Shown: positions 49,260 through 59,677, counted from the first letter of the stretch. The stretch is 64,000 nt of DNA from Streptococcus infantis (GCF_000960085.1 NZ_JYGT01000007.1:248001-312000), one strand, 5' to 3'. Numbers and translations are program-made. The notes: generated by a model not told the origin, from the letters alone.

Positions 49260-50704
49260 TGAACTTTGAAACAGTCATTGGACTTGAAGTCCACGTAGAG
49301 CTCAACACCAATTCAAAAATCTTCTCACCTACTTCTGCCCACTTTGGAAATGACCAAAATGCCAATACAAACGTGATTGACTGGTCTTTTCCAGGCGTAC
49401 TGCCAGTTCTCAATAAGGGTGTAGTCGATGCTGGTATCAAGGCAGCTCTTGCCCTCAACATGGACATCCACAAGAAGATGCACTTTGACCGCAAGAACTA
49501 CTTCTATCCTGATAATCCTAAAGCCTACCAAATTTCTCAGTTTGATGAGCCAATCGGTTATAATGGTTGGATTGAAGTGGAGCTAGAAGACGGAACAACT
49601 AAGAAAATCGGTATTGAGCGTGCCCACTTGGAAGAAGATGCTGGTAAAAATACTCACGGAACAGATGGTTTCTCTTATGTCGACCTTAATCGTCAAGGGG
49701 TGCCATTGATTGAGATTGTATCTGAAGCCGACATGCGTTCTCCTGAAGAAGCTTACGCTTATCTAACAGCCCTCAAGGAAGTGATCCAATATGCTGGTAT
49801 TTCCGACGTTAAGATGGAAGAAGGATCTATGCGTGTAGATGCTAACATCTCTCTTCGTCCTTATGGTCAAGAGAAATTTGGTACCAAGACTGAGTTGAAA
49901 AACTTGAACTCATTCTCTAACGTCCGCAAGGGACTTGAATACGAAGTGCAACGTCAGGCTGAAATTCTTCGCTCAGGTGGTCAAATTCGACAAGAAACTC
50001 GCCGTTATGATGAAGCGAACAAAGCAACTATCCTCATGCGTGTCAAGGAAGGTGCTGCAGACTACCGCTACTTCCCAGAACCAGACCTACCACTCTTTGA
50101 AATCTCAGATGAGTGGATTGAGGAAATGCGTACTGAATTGCCAGAGTTTCCAAAAGAACGCCGTGCTCGCTACGTATCTGACCTTGGTCTATCAGACTAC
50201 GATGCTAGCCAGTTGACTGCCAATAAAGTCACTTCTGATTTCTTTGAAAAAGCTGTCGCCCTCGGTGGTGATGCTAAACAAGTTTCTAACTGGCTCCAAG
50301 GTGAAGTCGCTCAGTTCTTGAACGCGGAAGGCAAGACACTAGAACAAATCCAATTGACACCAGAAAACTTGGTAGAAATGATTGCTATCATCGAAGACGG
50401 TACTATCTCATCTAAGATTGCCAAGAAAGTTTTTGTCCACCTAGCTAAAAACGGCGGTGGAGCTCGTGAATACGTGGAAAAAGCTGGTTTAGTTCAAATC
50501 TCAGATCCTGATGTTTTGATTCCAATTATTCATCAAGTCTTTGCGGATAATGAAGCTGCTGTTGCCGACTTCAAGTCAGGAAAACGAAACGCTGACAAGG
50601 CCTTCACAGGATTCCTCATGAAAGCAACCAAAGGCCAAGCCAACCCACAAGTAGCTCTTAAACTACTTGCCCAAGAATTGGCTAAGTTGAAAGAGAACGA
50701 GTAA
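49259..50704 (+). CDS. gatB: Aspartyl/glutamyl-tRNA amidotransferase subunit B
   Basis: The 481-residue subunit activates the tRNA-bound carboxylate and binds tRNA through its C-terminal YqeY-like tail. Conserved segments include [20 protein letters not shown] near the start, [19 protein letters not shown] near residue 77, and TEDGVP-type [16 protein letters not shown] near residue 140. It ends the gatCAB block; a different gene set follows before efp. Confidence 0.97.
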   Translation: MNFETVIGLEVHVELNTNSKIFSPTSAHFGNDQNANTNVIDWSFPGVLPVLNKGVVDAGIKAALALNMDIHKKMHFDRKNYFYPDNPKAYQISQFDEPIGYNGWIEVELEDGTTKKIGIERAHLEEDAGKNTHGTDGFSYVDLNRQGVPLIEIVSEADMRSPEEAYAYLTALKEVIQYAGISDVKMEEGSMRVDANISLRPYGQEKFGTKTELKNLNSFSNVRKGLEYEVQRQAEILRSGGQIRQETRRYDEANKATILMRVKEGAADYRYFPEPDLPLFEISDEWIEEMRTELPEFPKERRARYVSDLGLSDYDASQLTANKVTSDFFEKAVALGGDAKQVSNWLQGEVAQFLNAEGKTLEQIQLTPENLVEMIAIIEDGTISSKIAKKVFVHLAKNGGGAREYVEKAGLVQISDPDVLIPIIHQVFADNEAAVADFKSGKRNADKAFTGFLMKATKGQANPQVALKLLAQELAKLKENE

Positions 50705-50755
50705 ATATACTTTCGTTAATAGCCTTTTCTACTAAAAATAGAATAAGGAGAATGA

Positions 50756-51148
50756 ATGAACAAATTTTTACGAGTACTATTTATCTTAGTTATTGTCGCC
50801 ATGTTGGGTGCTTCCATTCTACAAATCTTTCTCCCATCATATATGGGAGAGCATTCTGGTTACGGTATTTCTGCAGGATGGCAAAGAGAAATTGGAATTT
50901 GGAATCTAGCCGTTTTAATTATTATTCTTGCTGTTAATATTAAATACGATTGGTTTTACCTGAGAATTGCCCTTCTTGCCCTCATCATTGGTGGTATCGG
51001 AATAGGAACAAATCATTTGTTAAATTTTATTGAATATCATTCTCCTGTTAATGCGATTGGTGCTATCGAGAATTATTTACTCGTATGTGGTTGGATTATA
51101 GGATGGTTTATTGAAAATAAAACTATAAAACTCAAAAACTCTTTATAG
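50756..51148 (+). CDS. Small membrane protein of unknown function
   Basis: The 130-residue protein has four membrane helices (about 4-24, 43-60, 66-86 and 98-118). The start at 50756 is preferred because AAGGAG lies at good spacing, whereas an ATG four bases earlier is too close. I recognise no motif except the short GAxxQIFLPSYMG loop after the first helix. It is followed by a secreted Tim44-like protein and an SPFH protein, with which it may form a set. Confidence 0.6.
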   Translation: MNKFLRVLFILVIVAMLGASILQIFLPSYMGEHSGYGISAGWQREIGIWNLAVLIIILAVNIKYDWFYLRIALLALIIGGIGIGTNHLLNFIEYHSPVNAIGAIENYLLVCGWIIGWFIENKTIKLKNSL

Positions 51149-51198
51149 ACATATAATTTACCAAAAACTATTTTTGTACTCACATAGTTAGGAGACAT

Positions 51199-52167
51199 AT
51201 GAAAAAGTTATATACTCTTATCGCTACCTTCTTGCTTCTTATCTTTGTGACACCTCTTCAATCAATAGATGCGGGTGTCGGACATTCTCGAAGTGGTAGC
51301 TCTAGCCGCAGCAGCTCTCGAAGTAGTAGCAGTAGCCGAAGTCGTTCTAGTAGTAGTTCTTCTTCACGAAGCAGTTATCATTCTAACAATAGATACTCAA
51401 GTTCAGGAGGTTCTCTAGGGACCGGAATGAACATTCTTATCATGTTTGGTGTTGGGGCTTTCCTACTCTTCATGCTCATCAAATATTTGAGTGACCAAAA
51501 TTCGTCATCTGGTAAATCATACGGAAACTCAACTGGATACAATGTTGAACCAATACTTCACCGTCGAGTTGAAAATAACACCTTGGCTATTAATCGTGTA
51601 CACCATGGTGATCCAAACTTTGATGCGGATGCTTTCACTTCATGGGTTAGAGAAGTTTACATCCAATTACAGGCAGCCTGGACTAAAAAAGATTGGAATT
51701 TGGTGCGCTCACTTGAAAGTGCTAGCCTCTATTCTCAACACAGTGCTCAACTGGAAGACTATATCCAATCTCAAACAACGAATGTTTTGGAACGTGTTTA
51801 CGTTGAAAATGTTCGAATCAAAGATTTCTACGAAAATCCAGATGGAAATGATACTTTAGTGGTTATCCTTTCATCTACTTTGAGAGACTATGTCATCGAA
51901 GATAAGACTCGTAAGGTTATCGAAGGAGATCCTCAACAAGATCTATTTACAGTTTATCAAATGAACTTCATCCGCAAACATGGTAGCCAAACTGAAAACA
52001 ATGTTCAAGATGAAGCTGTTAGCGACCACTGTCCAAACTGTGGTGCTCCACTTAAAATCTCAGCTATTAGTCAATGTGATTATTGCGGAGCTGAACTCAC
52101 ACGTAGTCCAAATCAATGGGTTCTTGATACCTATGAAGTTGTGGATGAAGACGAACTTTATAATTAG
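51199..52167 (+). CDS. Tim44-like-domain membrane protein with C-terminal zinc ribbon
   Basis: The 322-residue protein has a signal or anchor segment (about 1-25) and a Ser/Arg-rich low-complexity stretch (about 33-75). A membrane helix follows at about 78-98 and then a Tim44-like NTF2-fold domain (about 135-260), with DPNFDADAFTSWVREVYIQL at its start. The C-terminal zinc ribbon is CPNCGAPLKISAISQCDYCG near residue 282. This domain order resembles B. subtilis YdjH-like and related proteins. The downstream SPFH gene starts 9 bp after the stop and is surely cotranscribed. The function is unproven; a role in membrane-stress response with the SPFH partner is an inference. Confidence 0.72.
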   Translation: MKKLYTLIATFLLLIFVTPLQSIDAGVGHSRSGSSSRSSSRSSSSSRSRSSSSSSSRSSYHSNNRYSSSGGSLGTGMNILIMFGVGAFLLFMLIKYLSDQNSSSGKSYGNSTGYNVEPILHRRVENNTLAINRVHHGDPNFDADAFTSWVREVYIQLQAAWTKKDWNLVRSLESASLYSQHSAQLEDYIQSQTTNVLERVYVENVRIKDFYENPDGNDTLVVILSSTLRDYVIEDKTRKVIEGDPQQDLFTVYQMNFIRKHGSQTENNVQDEAVSDHCPNCGAPLKISAISQCDYCGAELTRSPNQWVLDTYEVVDEDELYN

Positions 52168-52176
52168 GAGGAAATT

Positions 52177-53328
52177 ATGGGATTTATTCGTGCTGCCCTT
52201 TCAGCTGGGCTAAATAGTTTTAATGATAGCAAATTCAAGGAAGCCGTTGTACTTCCAGACCACGTCTCTTCAGACGTCATGGCCATCAAGGGACAATTGC
52301 TTACAAAAGATCCTGACGGTGGTTCAAGACAAAGCAACCAAAATACTGGTCTTTTAACAGACGGTTCTGTTGTTATTGTCCCTCAAGGATATGTTGCTGT
52401 TCTTGTCAATAACGGTACCTTCCTAGGGGATGTACTTGAAGCCGGAAGCCATGAATGGCGTGCAGGTGATAACGCTTGGCTCCTTGAAAAAGGTGGAATC
52501 AAGGGTACTTGGGAAAACTTCAAAAACCGCTTCTCTTTTGGTGGACAAGTTATTACTCGACAAGAAATCATCTTTATCCGTATGCAACCAATTGCAGGGA
52601 ATAAATTTGGTACCCAAAATGCTGTAGAGTATTTCAGTGAACGTTACCAACAATTGCTCAACATTCGTTTCTACGGCTTGTTTGATATTAAGGTTGCGGA
52701 TCCAGTTCTTTTCTATGTTAGCTCTATTAGTCAACAAATTGAAGATCATAAACCATTTACAATCCAAGATATTGCTCAAGGAACACTTCGACAAAATATC
52801 TCTCCAAAAATCGCAATTGCTATCGCTAAGTATACCAATGAAAACGGAGTTGATATCTATAGCCTAAATGCTAACCAAGATACTTTTAATGAAGTAGCTA
52901 AACAAGAAGTTAACAAGGTTTGGACAGGACTTTATGGTATCGAAGCAACCAATATCTTGCTTGAAGATCTCAGTTACGACCAAGAAAGTCTAGAAATTGT
53001 TCGTAAACTTGATAGCGAACTCGTTGCTATGAAATACAATACCATCGAAATTGAAGAACGTCGTGCTCGTAACGAAGCCCTTATTGCTGCAGCTAACAAT
53101 GAAGGTAATGGCAATGGTATGAATATGTTTATGGGAATGAATCTCGGTCAAACTCTCGGTGGACAACTCAGCCAACAAGCTCAAAATCAGGCTCCTGTCC
53201 AAAATAATGGACAAGCTCCAACTCAAAATACTGGACAAACTGCAAGCAAGAACTTCTACATTGAAGTCGATGGCAAGTACGTATTAGTAACTAAAGATGA
53301 AGAAGGAAACATCGTTCCTGTCAACTAA
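52177..53328 (+). CDS. SPFH-domain protein of the YdjI (virion-core-like) family
   Basis: The 383-residue protein lacks a membrane helix and has an SPFH domain of the YdjI type (VVIVPQGYVAVLVNNGTFLG near residue 68). A long helical region and a Gln/Asn-rich linker (about 325-360) follow. The end is a short beta segment NFYIEVDGKYVLVTKDEEGN. Homologues often end in a zinc ribbon; here the ribbon sits in the adjacent Tim44-like protein, so the pair may share the work of one protein elsewhere. B. subtilis YdjI recruits PspA-like protein to membranes; no pspA gene is adjacent here. Confidence 0.8.
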   Translation: MGFIRAALSAGLNSFNDSKFKEAVVLPDHVSSDVMAIKGQLLTKDPDGGSRQSNQNTGLLTDGSVVIVPQGYVAVLVNNGTFLGDVLEAGSHEWRAGDNAWLLEKGGIKGTWENFKNRFSFGGQVITRQEIIFIRMQPIAGNKFGTQNAVEYFSERYQQLLNIRFYGLFDIKVADPVLFYVSSISQQIEDHKPFTIQDIAQGTLRQNISPKIAIAIAKYTNENGVDIYSLNANQDTFNEVAKQEVNKVWTGLYGIEATNILLEDLSYDQESLEIVRKLDSELVAMKYNTIEIEERRARNEALIAAANNEGNGNGMNMFMGMNLGQTLGGQLSQQAQNQAPVQNNGQAPTQNTGQTASKNFYIEVDGKYVLVTKDEEGNIVPVN

Positions 53329-53345
53329 TCTCACTTCCCTGATAT

Positions 53346-53374
53346 TTGAGAAATCTCACGACTTATGATACAAT
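53346..53374 (+). promoter_or_regulatory. Promoter of efp-asp23-nusB
   Basis: TTGAGA (53346-53351), 17 bp and TACAAT (53369-53374, preceded by TGA as an extended -10) lie 35 bp before efp. This makes efp independent of the upstream cassette. Confidence 0.8.
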
Positions 53375-53408
53375 AAAGAGTAAATTATTTTATTAAAGAG
53401 GTAAAAAC

Positions 53409-53969
53409 ATGATTGAAGCAAGTAAATTAAAGGCTGGTATGACCTTTGAAACAGCTGACGGAAAATTGATCCGCGTTTTGGAAGCTAGCCACCACAAACC
53501 AGGTAAAGGAAACACTATCATGCGTATGAAACTGCGTGATGTCCGTACTGGTTCAACATTTGAAACTAGCTACCGTCCAGAGGAAAAATTTGAACAAGCG
53601 ATTATCGAAACTGTACCAGCACAATACTTGTACAAAATGGATGATACAGCTTATTTCATGAACACTGAAACTTACGACCAATACGAAATTCCTGTTGTAA
53701 ATGTTGAAAACGAATTGCTTTACATCCTTGAAAATTCTGAAGTTAAAATTCAATTTTACGGAACTGAAGTAATCGGTGTAACAGTACCTACAACTGTTGA
53801 ATTGACAGTTGCTGAAACTCAACCATCTATTAAAGGTGCTACTGTTACCGGTTCTGGTAAACCAGCTACAATGGAAACTGGACTTGTCGTTAACGTTCCA
53901 GACTTCATCGAAGCAGGACAAAAACTCGTTATCAACACTGCAGAAGGAACTTACGTTTCTCGTGCCTAA
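53409..53969 (+). CDS. efp: Elongation factor P
   Basis: The 186-residue factor relieves ribosomes stalled at polyproline. It has the three beta-barrel layout, with the tip loop [16 protein letters not shown] near residue 27. The tip residue is Lys32 in the loop PGKGN, the position modified in other bacteria. The C-terminal signature [20 protein letters not shown] is complete. The RBS is AAAGAGG. It heads the efp-asp23-nusB operon. Confidence 0.97.
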   Translation: MIEASKLKAGMTFETADGKLIRVLEASHHKPGKGNTIMRMKLRDVRTGSTFETSYRPEEKFEQAIIETVPAQYLYKMDDTAYFMNTETYDQYEIPVVNVENELLYILENSEVKIQFYGTEVIGVTVPTTVELTVAETQPSIKGATVTGSGKPATMETGLVVNVPDFIEAGQKLVINTAEGTYVSRA

Positions 53970-53990
53970 TCTCTAGAAAGAGGTCATTCT

Positions 53991-54380
53991 ATGGGAATTG
54001 AAGAACAATTAGGCGAAATCGTTATCGCCCCACGTGTACTTGAAAAAATCATTGCTATCGCTACAGCTAAAGTTGATGGTGTCCACTCTTTTTCAAACAA
54101 ATCAGTATCTGACACCCTTTCAAAACTTTCACTCGGTCGCGGCGTCTATCTAAAAGAATCCGAAGAAGAGCTAACAGCTGACATCTATCTCTATCTCGAG
54201 TATGGTGTCAAAGTACCTAAAGTTGCAATGGCTATTCAAAAAGCTGTAAAAGATGCCGTTCGTAATATGGCTGACATCGAACTCTCAGCTGTAAACATTC
54301 ACGTTGCTGGTATTGCACCAGATAAAACACCGAAACCAGCATTGACAGATTTGTTTGATGAGGACTTCCTCAATGACTAG
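53991..54380 (+). CDS. Asp23/Gls24-family envelope stress protein
   Basis: The 129-residue protein has the Asp23 domain: GEIVIAPRVLEKIIAIATAKV near residue 8 and DIYLYLEYGVKVPKVAMAIQ near residue 67. Members associate with the membrane or respond to stress, and this version (YqhY type) lies next to nusB and the acetyl-CoA carboxylase genes in many Firmicutes. It overlaps nusB by 8 bp. Confidence 0.9.
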   Translation: MGIEEQLGEIVIAPRVLEKIIAIATAKVDGVHSFSNKSVSDTLSKLSLGRGVYLKESEEELTADIYLYLEYGVKVPKVAMAIQKAVKDAVRNMADIELSAVNIHVAGIAPDKTPKPALTDLFDEDFLND

Positions 54381-54795
54381 TCCATTATTAGAATCCAGAC
54401 GCGAACTAAGAAAATGTGCCTTCCAAGCACTGATGAGTCTTGAATATGGTTCTGATATTGAAACTGCTTGTCGCTTCGCTTATACTCATGATCGAGAAGA
54501 CGACGAGGTAAAACTCCCTAGTTTCCTAATCGATCTTGTATCTGGTGTTCAAGCTCAAAAAGAGGAACTAGATAAACAAATCACTCAGCATTTAAAGGCT
54601 GGTTGGACGATTGACCGTCTAACCTTAGTAGAAAAGAATCTATTGCGTTTAGGAGTCTTCGAAATTACTTCTTTTGATACTCCTCAACTCGTAGCTGTGA
54701 ATGAAGCTATTGAGCTTGCAAAAAGCTTTTCGGATCAAAAATCAGCTCGTTTCATTAACGGACTGCTCAGTCAATTTGTAACTGAAGAAAATTAA
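54373..54795 (+). CDS. nusB: Transcription antitermination factor NusB
   Basis: NusB with S10 promotes rRNA antitermination. The start at 54373 (MTSPLLESRRELRKCAF) is chosen over an upstream in-frame ATG because it matches the known N-terminus and gives 140 residues. The helical protein has AFQALMSLEY, and DTPQLVAVNEAIELAKSFSD near residue 105. It begins 8 bp inside asp23. Confidence 0.95.
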   Translation: MTSPLLESRRELRKCAFQALMSLEYGSDIETACRFAYTHDREDDEVKLPSFLIDLVSGVQAQKEELDKQITQHLKAGWTIDRLTLVEKNLLRLGVFEITSFDTPQLVAVNEAIELAKSFSDQKSARFINGLLSQFVTEEN

Positions 54796-54796
54796 A

Positions 54797-54835
54797 TAAA
54801 AAAAAGTGTTTGACAGATATCAAACACTTTTTTAT
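54797..54835. terminator. Shared terminator between nusB and the CPBP gene
   Basis: AAGTGTTTGA pairs with TCAAACACTT around a 6-base loop. Poly-A and poly-T tracts flank it, so it can end both convergent transcripts. Confidence 0.85.
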
Positions 54836-54850
54836 TTGTCTCCTCAAATT

Positions 54851-55576
54851 CTATCTAAAAAAACGATTATAGATTAAATTAGAAAGAAATAACCAGATGA
54901 AGTCTGCATGGATGAGAAAATTTATAAAACTATGGCACAGGATGGTGATTTTTAAATTCTTTGTCCAACGGTAAACTAAAGCAAAGAAAAGACCGAAAAA
55001 ACAATAAATCATCAAACTGATGGGGTCGCGATGGGACAATACCAAATGACTGAGCCCAAATATAAGAGCTGATAAGATGACATCCAAGTAGTATTTGGAC
55101 TTAGGGAAAAAGGTATTCATAAAATAGCCTCTATGAACAATCTCCTCCAATATAGGCCCCAAAATGACAACTGAGATAAAAGAGAAGCAAGTCGTTAAAA
55201 TAGTAGATTGCTCACTGAAGGATAGGACCGAAAGAAGGTCTTCAAAGATATAGTTGTTATTAATGAAGCGACTAAACTGTAAGTAAAAAGCACTTAACAA
55301 CTGACGGACAAAATAAGCAGCCACTAAACTAACTAAAAGGTAAAAGAATCTGGATTTCTTCGAGCCCTTTTTTTCAAAAATATAGAGCATTCTTTTCTTT
55401 TTAAGCCAATAAATAACTAGACCTAAAAGAATTAGTTGCTCTACTGCTACAATAATAGAATAGCCATCCATACCCCAGACAAACATCTTAGCCAGATAAA
55501 GACTACTGAAATCTAGTAGATAAATTGATAAAAATACCAGTAATGTATAGATTCCCAAATGACCTAGTTTTTTCAT
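54851..55576 (-). CDS. CPBP-family intramembrane metalloprotease, second copy
   Basis: The start is the ATG at 55576 (MKKLGHLGIYTLL) with GGAGTGAG upstream; the longer frame reading into the intergenic stretch lacks support. The 241-residue polytopic protein has EEIVHRGYFMNTFF near residue 145, FGLSHLVLSH near residue 177 and HSFINFLIH near residue 217, the conserved active-site positions. It lies between nusB and the fatty-acid operon and is not close in sequence to the other CPBP protein in this window. The substrate is unknown. Confidence 0.85.
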   Translation of the reverse strand: MKKLGHLGIYTLLVFLSIYLLDFSSLYLAKMFVWGMDGYSIIVAVEQLILLGLVIYWLKKKRMLYIFEKKGSKKSRFFYLLVSLVAAYFVRQLLSAFYLQFSRFINNNYIFEDLLSVLSFSEQSTILTTCFSFISVVILGPILEEIVHRGYFMNTFFPKSKYYLDVILSALIFGLSHLVLSHRDPISLMIYCFFGLFFALVYRWTKNLKITILCHSFINFLIHADFIWLFLSNLIYNRFFR

Positions 55577-55689
55577 ACTCACTCCAAAAAATCTTTGTTG
55601 ACTTATTTTTATAGCATAAATATCTTTTATTATATTAACAGCTATTTTTAAAAAAGTCAATTTTTTATCCTGAAATGTATTTTATAGAA

Positions 55690-55728
55690 TCCAAAAAGCT
55701 AGAACTATTTCTCAGTTCTAGCTTACTT
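55690..55728 (-). terminator. Terminator of the fatty-acid operon
   Basis: AAGCTAGAAC and GTTCTAGCTT pair on the minus strand and run into a T tract, right after accA. Confidence 0.8.
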
Positions 55729-55729
55729 T

Positions 55730-56497
55730 TTAGTATTTTCTAAAGCGTTGGTAACGTTCCTCAATGAGCTGATCTAGTGGCAGTTTACCAAGTTCATCAA
55801 GTTCTGCTCGGAGTTGTTCTTTGACTTGCTTGATCAAATCTTTACTTGATAGACCTACCTCAGAGATAACCTTATCAACAATTTTCATATTTAGCAATTC
55901 GAAAGAAGTAATTTTCATCAACTCTGCAGCTTCCATGGCACGACTGCCATCCTTCCAAAGAATAGACGCAAAGCCTTCAGGACTGAGAACTGCATAGATC
56001 GAGTTTTCTAACATCCAAACACGGTCAGCTACTGCAAGAGCTAAAGCCCCTCCTGAGCCACCTTCACCGATAATAATGGCAATAATTGGCACCTTAAGAT
56101 CGCTCATCTCCATAAGGTTACGGGCAATAGCTTCACCTTGACCACGCTCCTCTGCTCCGACACCAGGATAGGCACCAGCAGTGTTGATAAAGGTTACAAC
56201 AGGACGACCAAATTTTTCAGCCTGCTTCATCAAGCGAAGGGCTTTTCGATAACCTTCAGGATGAGGTTGTCCAAAGTTGCGGTTAAGATTATCCTGTAAG
56301 CTTTTACCTTTTTGAATTCCAACAACAGTTACTGCTTGGTCTCCCAACCAACCGATACCACCAATAACAGCACCATCATCTCGGAAAGAGCGATCACCAT
56401 GTAGCTCTACAAAGTCATCAAATATTCCTGTTGCGAAGTCCAAGGCAGTTAAGCGGGTTTGTTCACGTGCTTCTCTGACGATTTTTGCAATATTCAT
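55730..56497 (-). CDS. accA: Acetyl-CoA carboxylase carboxyltransferase subunit alpha
   Basis: The start is the ATG at 56497 ([16 protein letters not shown]), which overlaps the accD stop by 1 bp. The 255-residue subunit has the crotonase-like acyl-CoA-binding fold with [20 protein letters not shown] near residue 110 and [17 protein letters not shown] near residue 143. With AccD it moves carboxyl from biotin to acetyl-CoA. It is the last gene of the operon. Confidence 0.96.
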   Translation of the reverse strand: MNIAKIVREAREQTRLTALDFATGIFDDFVELHGDRSFRDDGAVIGGIGWLGDQAVTVVGIQKGKSLQDNLNRNFGQPHPEGYRKALRLMKQAEKFGRPVVTFINTAGAYPGVGAEERGQGEAIARNLMEMSDLKVPIIAIIIGEGGSGGALALAVADRVWMLENSIYAVLSPEGFASILWKDGSRAMEAAELMKITSFELLNMKIVDKVISEVGLSSKDLIKQVKEQLRAELDELGKLPLDQLIEERYQRFRKY

Positions 56498-57360
56498 CAA
56501 CAATCCCCCTTATGTAACCTTACTAATCGAGCAATCATATCTGGCAATTCTCTCCGTTTAACAATCGCATCCACAAATCCATGTTCTAACAAAAACTCTG
56601 CCTTCTGGAAATCCTCTGGCAAATCTTCCCTTACGGTATTTTCAATGACACGACGTCCAGCAAATCCTACTAAACTTTGAGGCTCTGCCAAGATGATATC
56701 ACCCTCCATAGCAAAGGAAGCTGTAACACCTCCAGTTGTTGGATCCGTTAGGATAGTCAGATAAAAGAGACCTGCATTGGAATGACGTTTGACTGCTGCA
56801 GAGATTTTAGCCATCTGCATCAAACTCATAATCCCTTCTTGCATACGTGCTCCACCAGATGCTGTAAACAATACAACTGGTAATTTTTCAACTGTTGCAT
56901 ATTCAAACAATCGAGTGATTTTCTCACCAACGACTGTTCCCATAGACGCCATGATAAAGTTGGAATCCATGATTCCGAGGGCTACCTTTTCCCCCTTGAT
57001 CAAAGCAGTTCCTGTAACAACAGCCTCATCAAGACCTGTTTTTTCACGCATAGAAGCTAATTTTTTCTGGTAACCTGGAAATTCCAATGGATCCTGCGTC
57101 TCAATTCCTGTAAACATCTCTATGAAGCTTCCCATATCGATGGTCAAAGCAAGACGCTCTTGAGCTGAGATACGGAAGGTATAGCCACAGTGAGGACAAA
57201 TACGCTCACTTCCTAAATCTTTTTGGTAAATGGTGTGTTTACAACCTGGACATTTTGAGAAGAGTTCGTCTGGAACCTCAGGTTTAGCTTGGGGCTTTTC
57301 TCTAAGTGAACGATTGGGATTAATTCGTATATATTTATCTTTTTTACTAAATAGAGCCAT
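56497..57360 (-). CDS. accD: Acetyl-CoA carboxylase carboxyltransferase subunit beta
   Basis: The 287-residue subunit has the N-terminal zinc ribbon [22 protein letters not shown] (about 37-58), the family hallmark. The carboxyltransferase domain includes [18 protein letters not shown] near residue 160. It lies 34 bp after accC and overlaps accA by 1 bp. Confidence 0.97.
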   Translation of the reverse strand: MALFSKKDKYIRINPNRSLREKPQAKPEVPDELFSKCPGCKHTIYQKDLGSERICPHCGYTFRISAQERLALTIDMGSFIEMFTGIETQDPLEFPGYQKKLASMREKTGLDEAVVTGTALIKGEKVALGIMDSNFIMASMGTVVGEKITRLFEYATVEKLPVVLFTASGGARMQEGIMSLMQMAKISAAVKRHSNAGLFYLTILTDPTTGGVTASFAMEGDIILAEPQSLVGFAGRRVIENTVREDLPEDFQKAEFLLEHGFVDAIVKRRELPDMIARLVRLHKGDC

Positions 57361-57394
57361 ACATCCCCCTTTTCAGTCTCATACTCTTTTTACA

Positions 57395-58762
57395 TTATTC
57401 TTTCTCTTGATAGTGTGGTAAGAAAGTTTCCATCAAGAATGAGGTGTCGTAGTCTCCTGCAATCACGCGACGATCTGAAATCAAATCGAGCTGAAAATCA
57501 GCATTGGTGACAACCCCTTCAATTTCGAGTTCATAAAGAGCTCGTTGCATTTTCATGAGTGCATCAAAACGATTTTCCCCATGAACAATAATTTTAGCAA
57601 TCATACTATCATAGTATGGCGGAATGGTATAACCAGGATAGACTGCTGAATCCACACGCAAGCCCACACCACCACTTGGTAGATAAAGATTGGTAATCTT
57701 ACCTGGACTTGGTGCAAAATTAAAGGCTGGGTTTTCTGCATTGATACGGCACTCAATGGCATGTCCTTTTAGAACAATGTCTTCTTGTTTCAAAGTCAAT
57801 GGTTGACCTGCTGCGATACGGATTTGTTCCTTAACAATATCTACACCTGAAACAAATTCGGTTACCGGGTGTTCTACTTGGACACGCGTATTCATCTCCA
57901 TAAAGTAGAATTTGCCAGTTGCTTCATCTAGTAGGAATTCAATGGTACCAGCATTCTCATAACCAACCGACTCCGCTGCACGGACTGCTGCAGCACCAAT
58001 TTCATTACGCAGTGTTTTCCCGATAGCAATCGAAGGACTTTCTTCTAAAACTTTTTGGTTATTCCGTTGAAGCGAACAGTCACGCTCACCTAGGTGAATA
58101 ACATGTCCCATCTGGTCAGCAAGAATCTGTACCTCAATGTGGCGAGCAGGATAAATCACACGCTCAAGATACATAGCCCCATTACCAAAGTTGGCTTTGG
58201 CTTCACTAGAAGCTGTTTCAAAGGCTGACACAAGATCCTCTGCCTTTTCAACCTTACGAATCCCTTTACCACCACCTCCAGCTGAAGCTTTCAGCATAAC
58301 TGGATAACCAATTTTTTCGGCAATAGCCAGGGCCTCTTCTGCAGTATGGACTTCTCCATCTGATCCTGGAATGACAGGCACGTTCGCCTTAATCATTTGA
58401 GCACGGGCGTTAATTTTATCTCCCATGACATCCATGACACCAGCTGATGGTCCGATAAATTTAATACCAACTTCTTCACACATGGTTGCAAACTTGGAAT
58501 TTTCACTTAAGAAACCAAATCCAGGGTGAATAGCTTCAGCTTCAGTCAAGACTGCAGCTGAAAGGATGGCATTGATGTTCAGATAAGATTCTGTAGCCTT
58601 CCCAGGGCCGATACAGATAGCCTCATCAGCCAAAAGCGTGTGGAGAGCTTCCTTGTCAGCAGTCGAATAGACAGCGACTGTTGCGATTCCTAACTCTCGT
58701 GCCGCACGAATAATACGAACAGCAATTTCACCACGATTGGCAATTAAAATCTTACGAAACAT
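57395..58762 (-). CDS. accC: Biotin carboxylase subunit of acetyl-CoA carboxylase
   Basis: The 455-residue ATP-grasp enzyme carboxylates the biotin on AccB. It has the ATP-binding LKASAGGGGKGIRKV near residue 158, the bicarbonate/biotin-site EMNTRVQVEHPVTE near residue 287 and the N-terminal IANRGEIAVRIIRAARELGI. Length is normal. It lies 11 bp after fabZ. Confidence 0.97.
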   Translation of the reverse strand: MFRKILIANRGEIAVRIIRAARELGIATVAVYSTADKEALHTLLADEAICIGPGKATESYLNINAILSAAVLTEAEAIHPGFGFLSENSKFATMCEEVGIKFIGPSAGVMDVMGDKINARAQMIKANVPVIPGSDGEVHTAEEALAIAEKIGYPVMLKASAGGGGKGIRKVEKAEDLVSAFETASSEAKANFGNGAMYLERVIYPARHIEVQILADQMGHVIHLGERDCSLQRNNQKVLEESPSIAIGKTLRNEIGAAAVRAAESVGYENAGTIEFLLDEATGKFYFMEMNTRVQVEHPVTEFVSGVDIVKEQIRIAAGQPLTLKQEDIVLKGHAIECRINAENPAFNFAPSPGKITNLYLPSGGVGLRVDSAVYPGYTIPPYYDSMIAKIIVHGENRFDALMKMQRALYELEIEGVVTNADFQLDLISDRRVIAGDYDTSFLMETFLPHYQEKE

Positions 58763-58773
58763 GGAAAACCTCC

Positions 58774-59196
58774 CTAGTTTCCAATAGCAAAGGTTAGAGT
58801 ACCGCTTGCTGCAAGCTTACCATCTACTTCTGCCTTCGCTTCTACTACGGCGATTGTGCCACGACGTTTGACAAAAGTTGCTGTCATGACAAGCTGATCA
58901 CCAGGAACAACTTGTTTCTTAAACTTAACCTTATCCATACCAGCATAGAAGACAAGCTTCCCTTTGTTTTCTGGTTTAGACAATTCCAAAACACCTGCTG
59001 TCTGAGCCAAAGCTTCCATGATCAAGACACCTGGCATTACAGGGTAGGCTGGAAAGTGTCCGTTGAAGGAAGGTTCGTTAATCGTTACATTTTTAATAGC
59101 AACGATTGTATCTTCACTGACTTCCAAAACACGATCCACTAAGAGCATGGGATAGCGGTGGGGCAAAGCTTCTTTAATTCCTTGAATATCAATCAT
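58774..59196 (-). CDS. fabZ: 3-hydroxyacyl-ACP dehydratase FabZ
   Basis: The 140-residue hot-dog enzyme dehydrates 3-hydroxyacyl-ACP. The catalytic His and Glu are in [21 protein letters not shown] near residue 46. Streptococci use the separate FabM (not in this window) to make unsaturated chains, so FabZ here is the general dehydratase. It overlaps accB by 4 bp. Confidence 0.96.
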   Translation of the reverse strand: MIDIQGIKEALPHRYPMLLVDRVLEVSEDTIVAIKNVTINEPSFNGHFPAYPVMPGVLIMEALAQTAGVLELSKPENKGKLVFYAGMDKVKFKKQVVPGDQLVMTATFVKRRGTIAVVEAKAEVDGKLAASGTLTFAIGN

Positions 59197-59675
59197 TTGA
59201 TACGTACCAAGCCTTTCCCGAACTCAACCATTTCTTCATTAGCAACAAGAATTTCTGTTACGACACCGTCTTTAGGTGCTGGAATTTCGTTCATAACCTT
59301 CATAGCTTCGATGATGACCAAGGTTTGACCTTTTTTAACAGTATCGCCGACTGAAACAAAATTAGGTTTGTCTGGTCCGGCAGCCAAGTATGCAACTCCA
59401 ACAAGCGGACTTTCTACAAGGTCTCCTTCAGCTACAGATTCAGTAGTGTTTGATTCTGGAACAGTTTCTACAGCCGGTGCTGTAGTTGGAGCTTGTGGTG
59501 CAACTGTAGGCGCAGCTGCTGAAACCACTGGTTGAGGTGCTGGACTTGTTTCTGTAACAAGTTTTGCTTCATTCTTGCTGAAGAGCAACTCATCCGTTCC
59601 ATTTTTATAAGAAAATTCTTTCAAGCTTGACTGGTCAAATTGTGCCATCAAGTCTTTGATTTCATTTAAATTCAT
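59193..59675 (-). CDS. accB: Biotin carboxyl carrier protein
   Basis: The 160-residue carrier has a N-terminal helical region and an Ala/Pro/Thr-rich linker (about 45-80). The biotinyl domain contains the lysine motif [11 protein letters not shown] near residue 122 and the thumb-like [17 protein letters not shown]. Biotin is attached to the motif Lys. It lies 2 bp after fabF. Confidence 0.96.
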   Translation of the reverse strand: MNLNEIKDLMAQFDQSSLKEFSYKNGTDELLFSKNEAKLVTETSPAPQPVVSAAAPTVAPQAPTTAPAVETVPESNTTESVAEGDLVESPLVGVAYLAAGPDKPNFVSVGDTVKKGQTLVIIEAMKVMNEIPAPKDGVVTEILVANEEMVEFGKGLVRIK

Positions 59676-59677
59676 TT

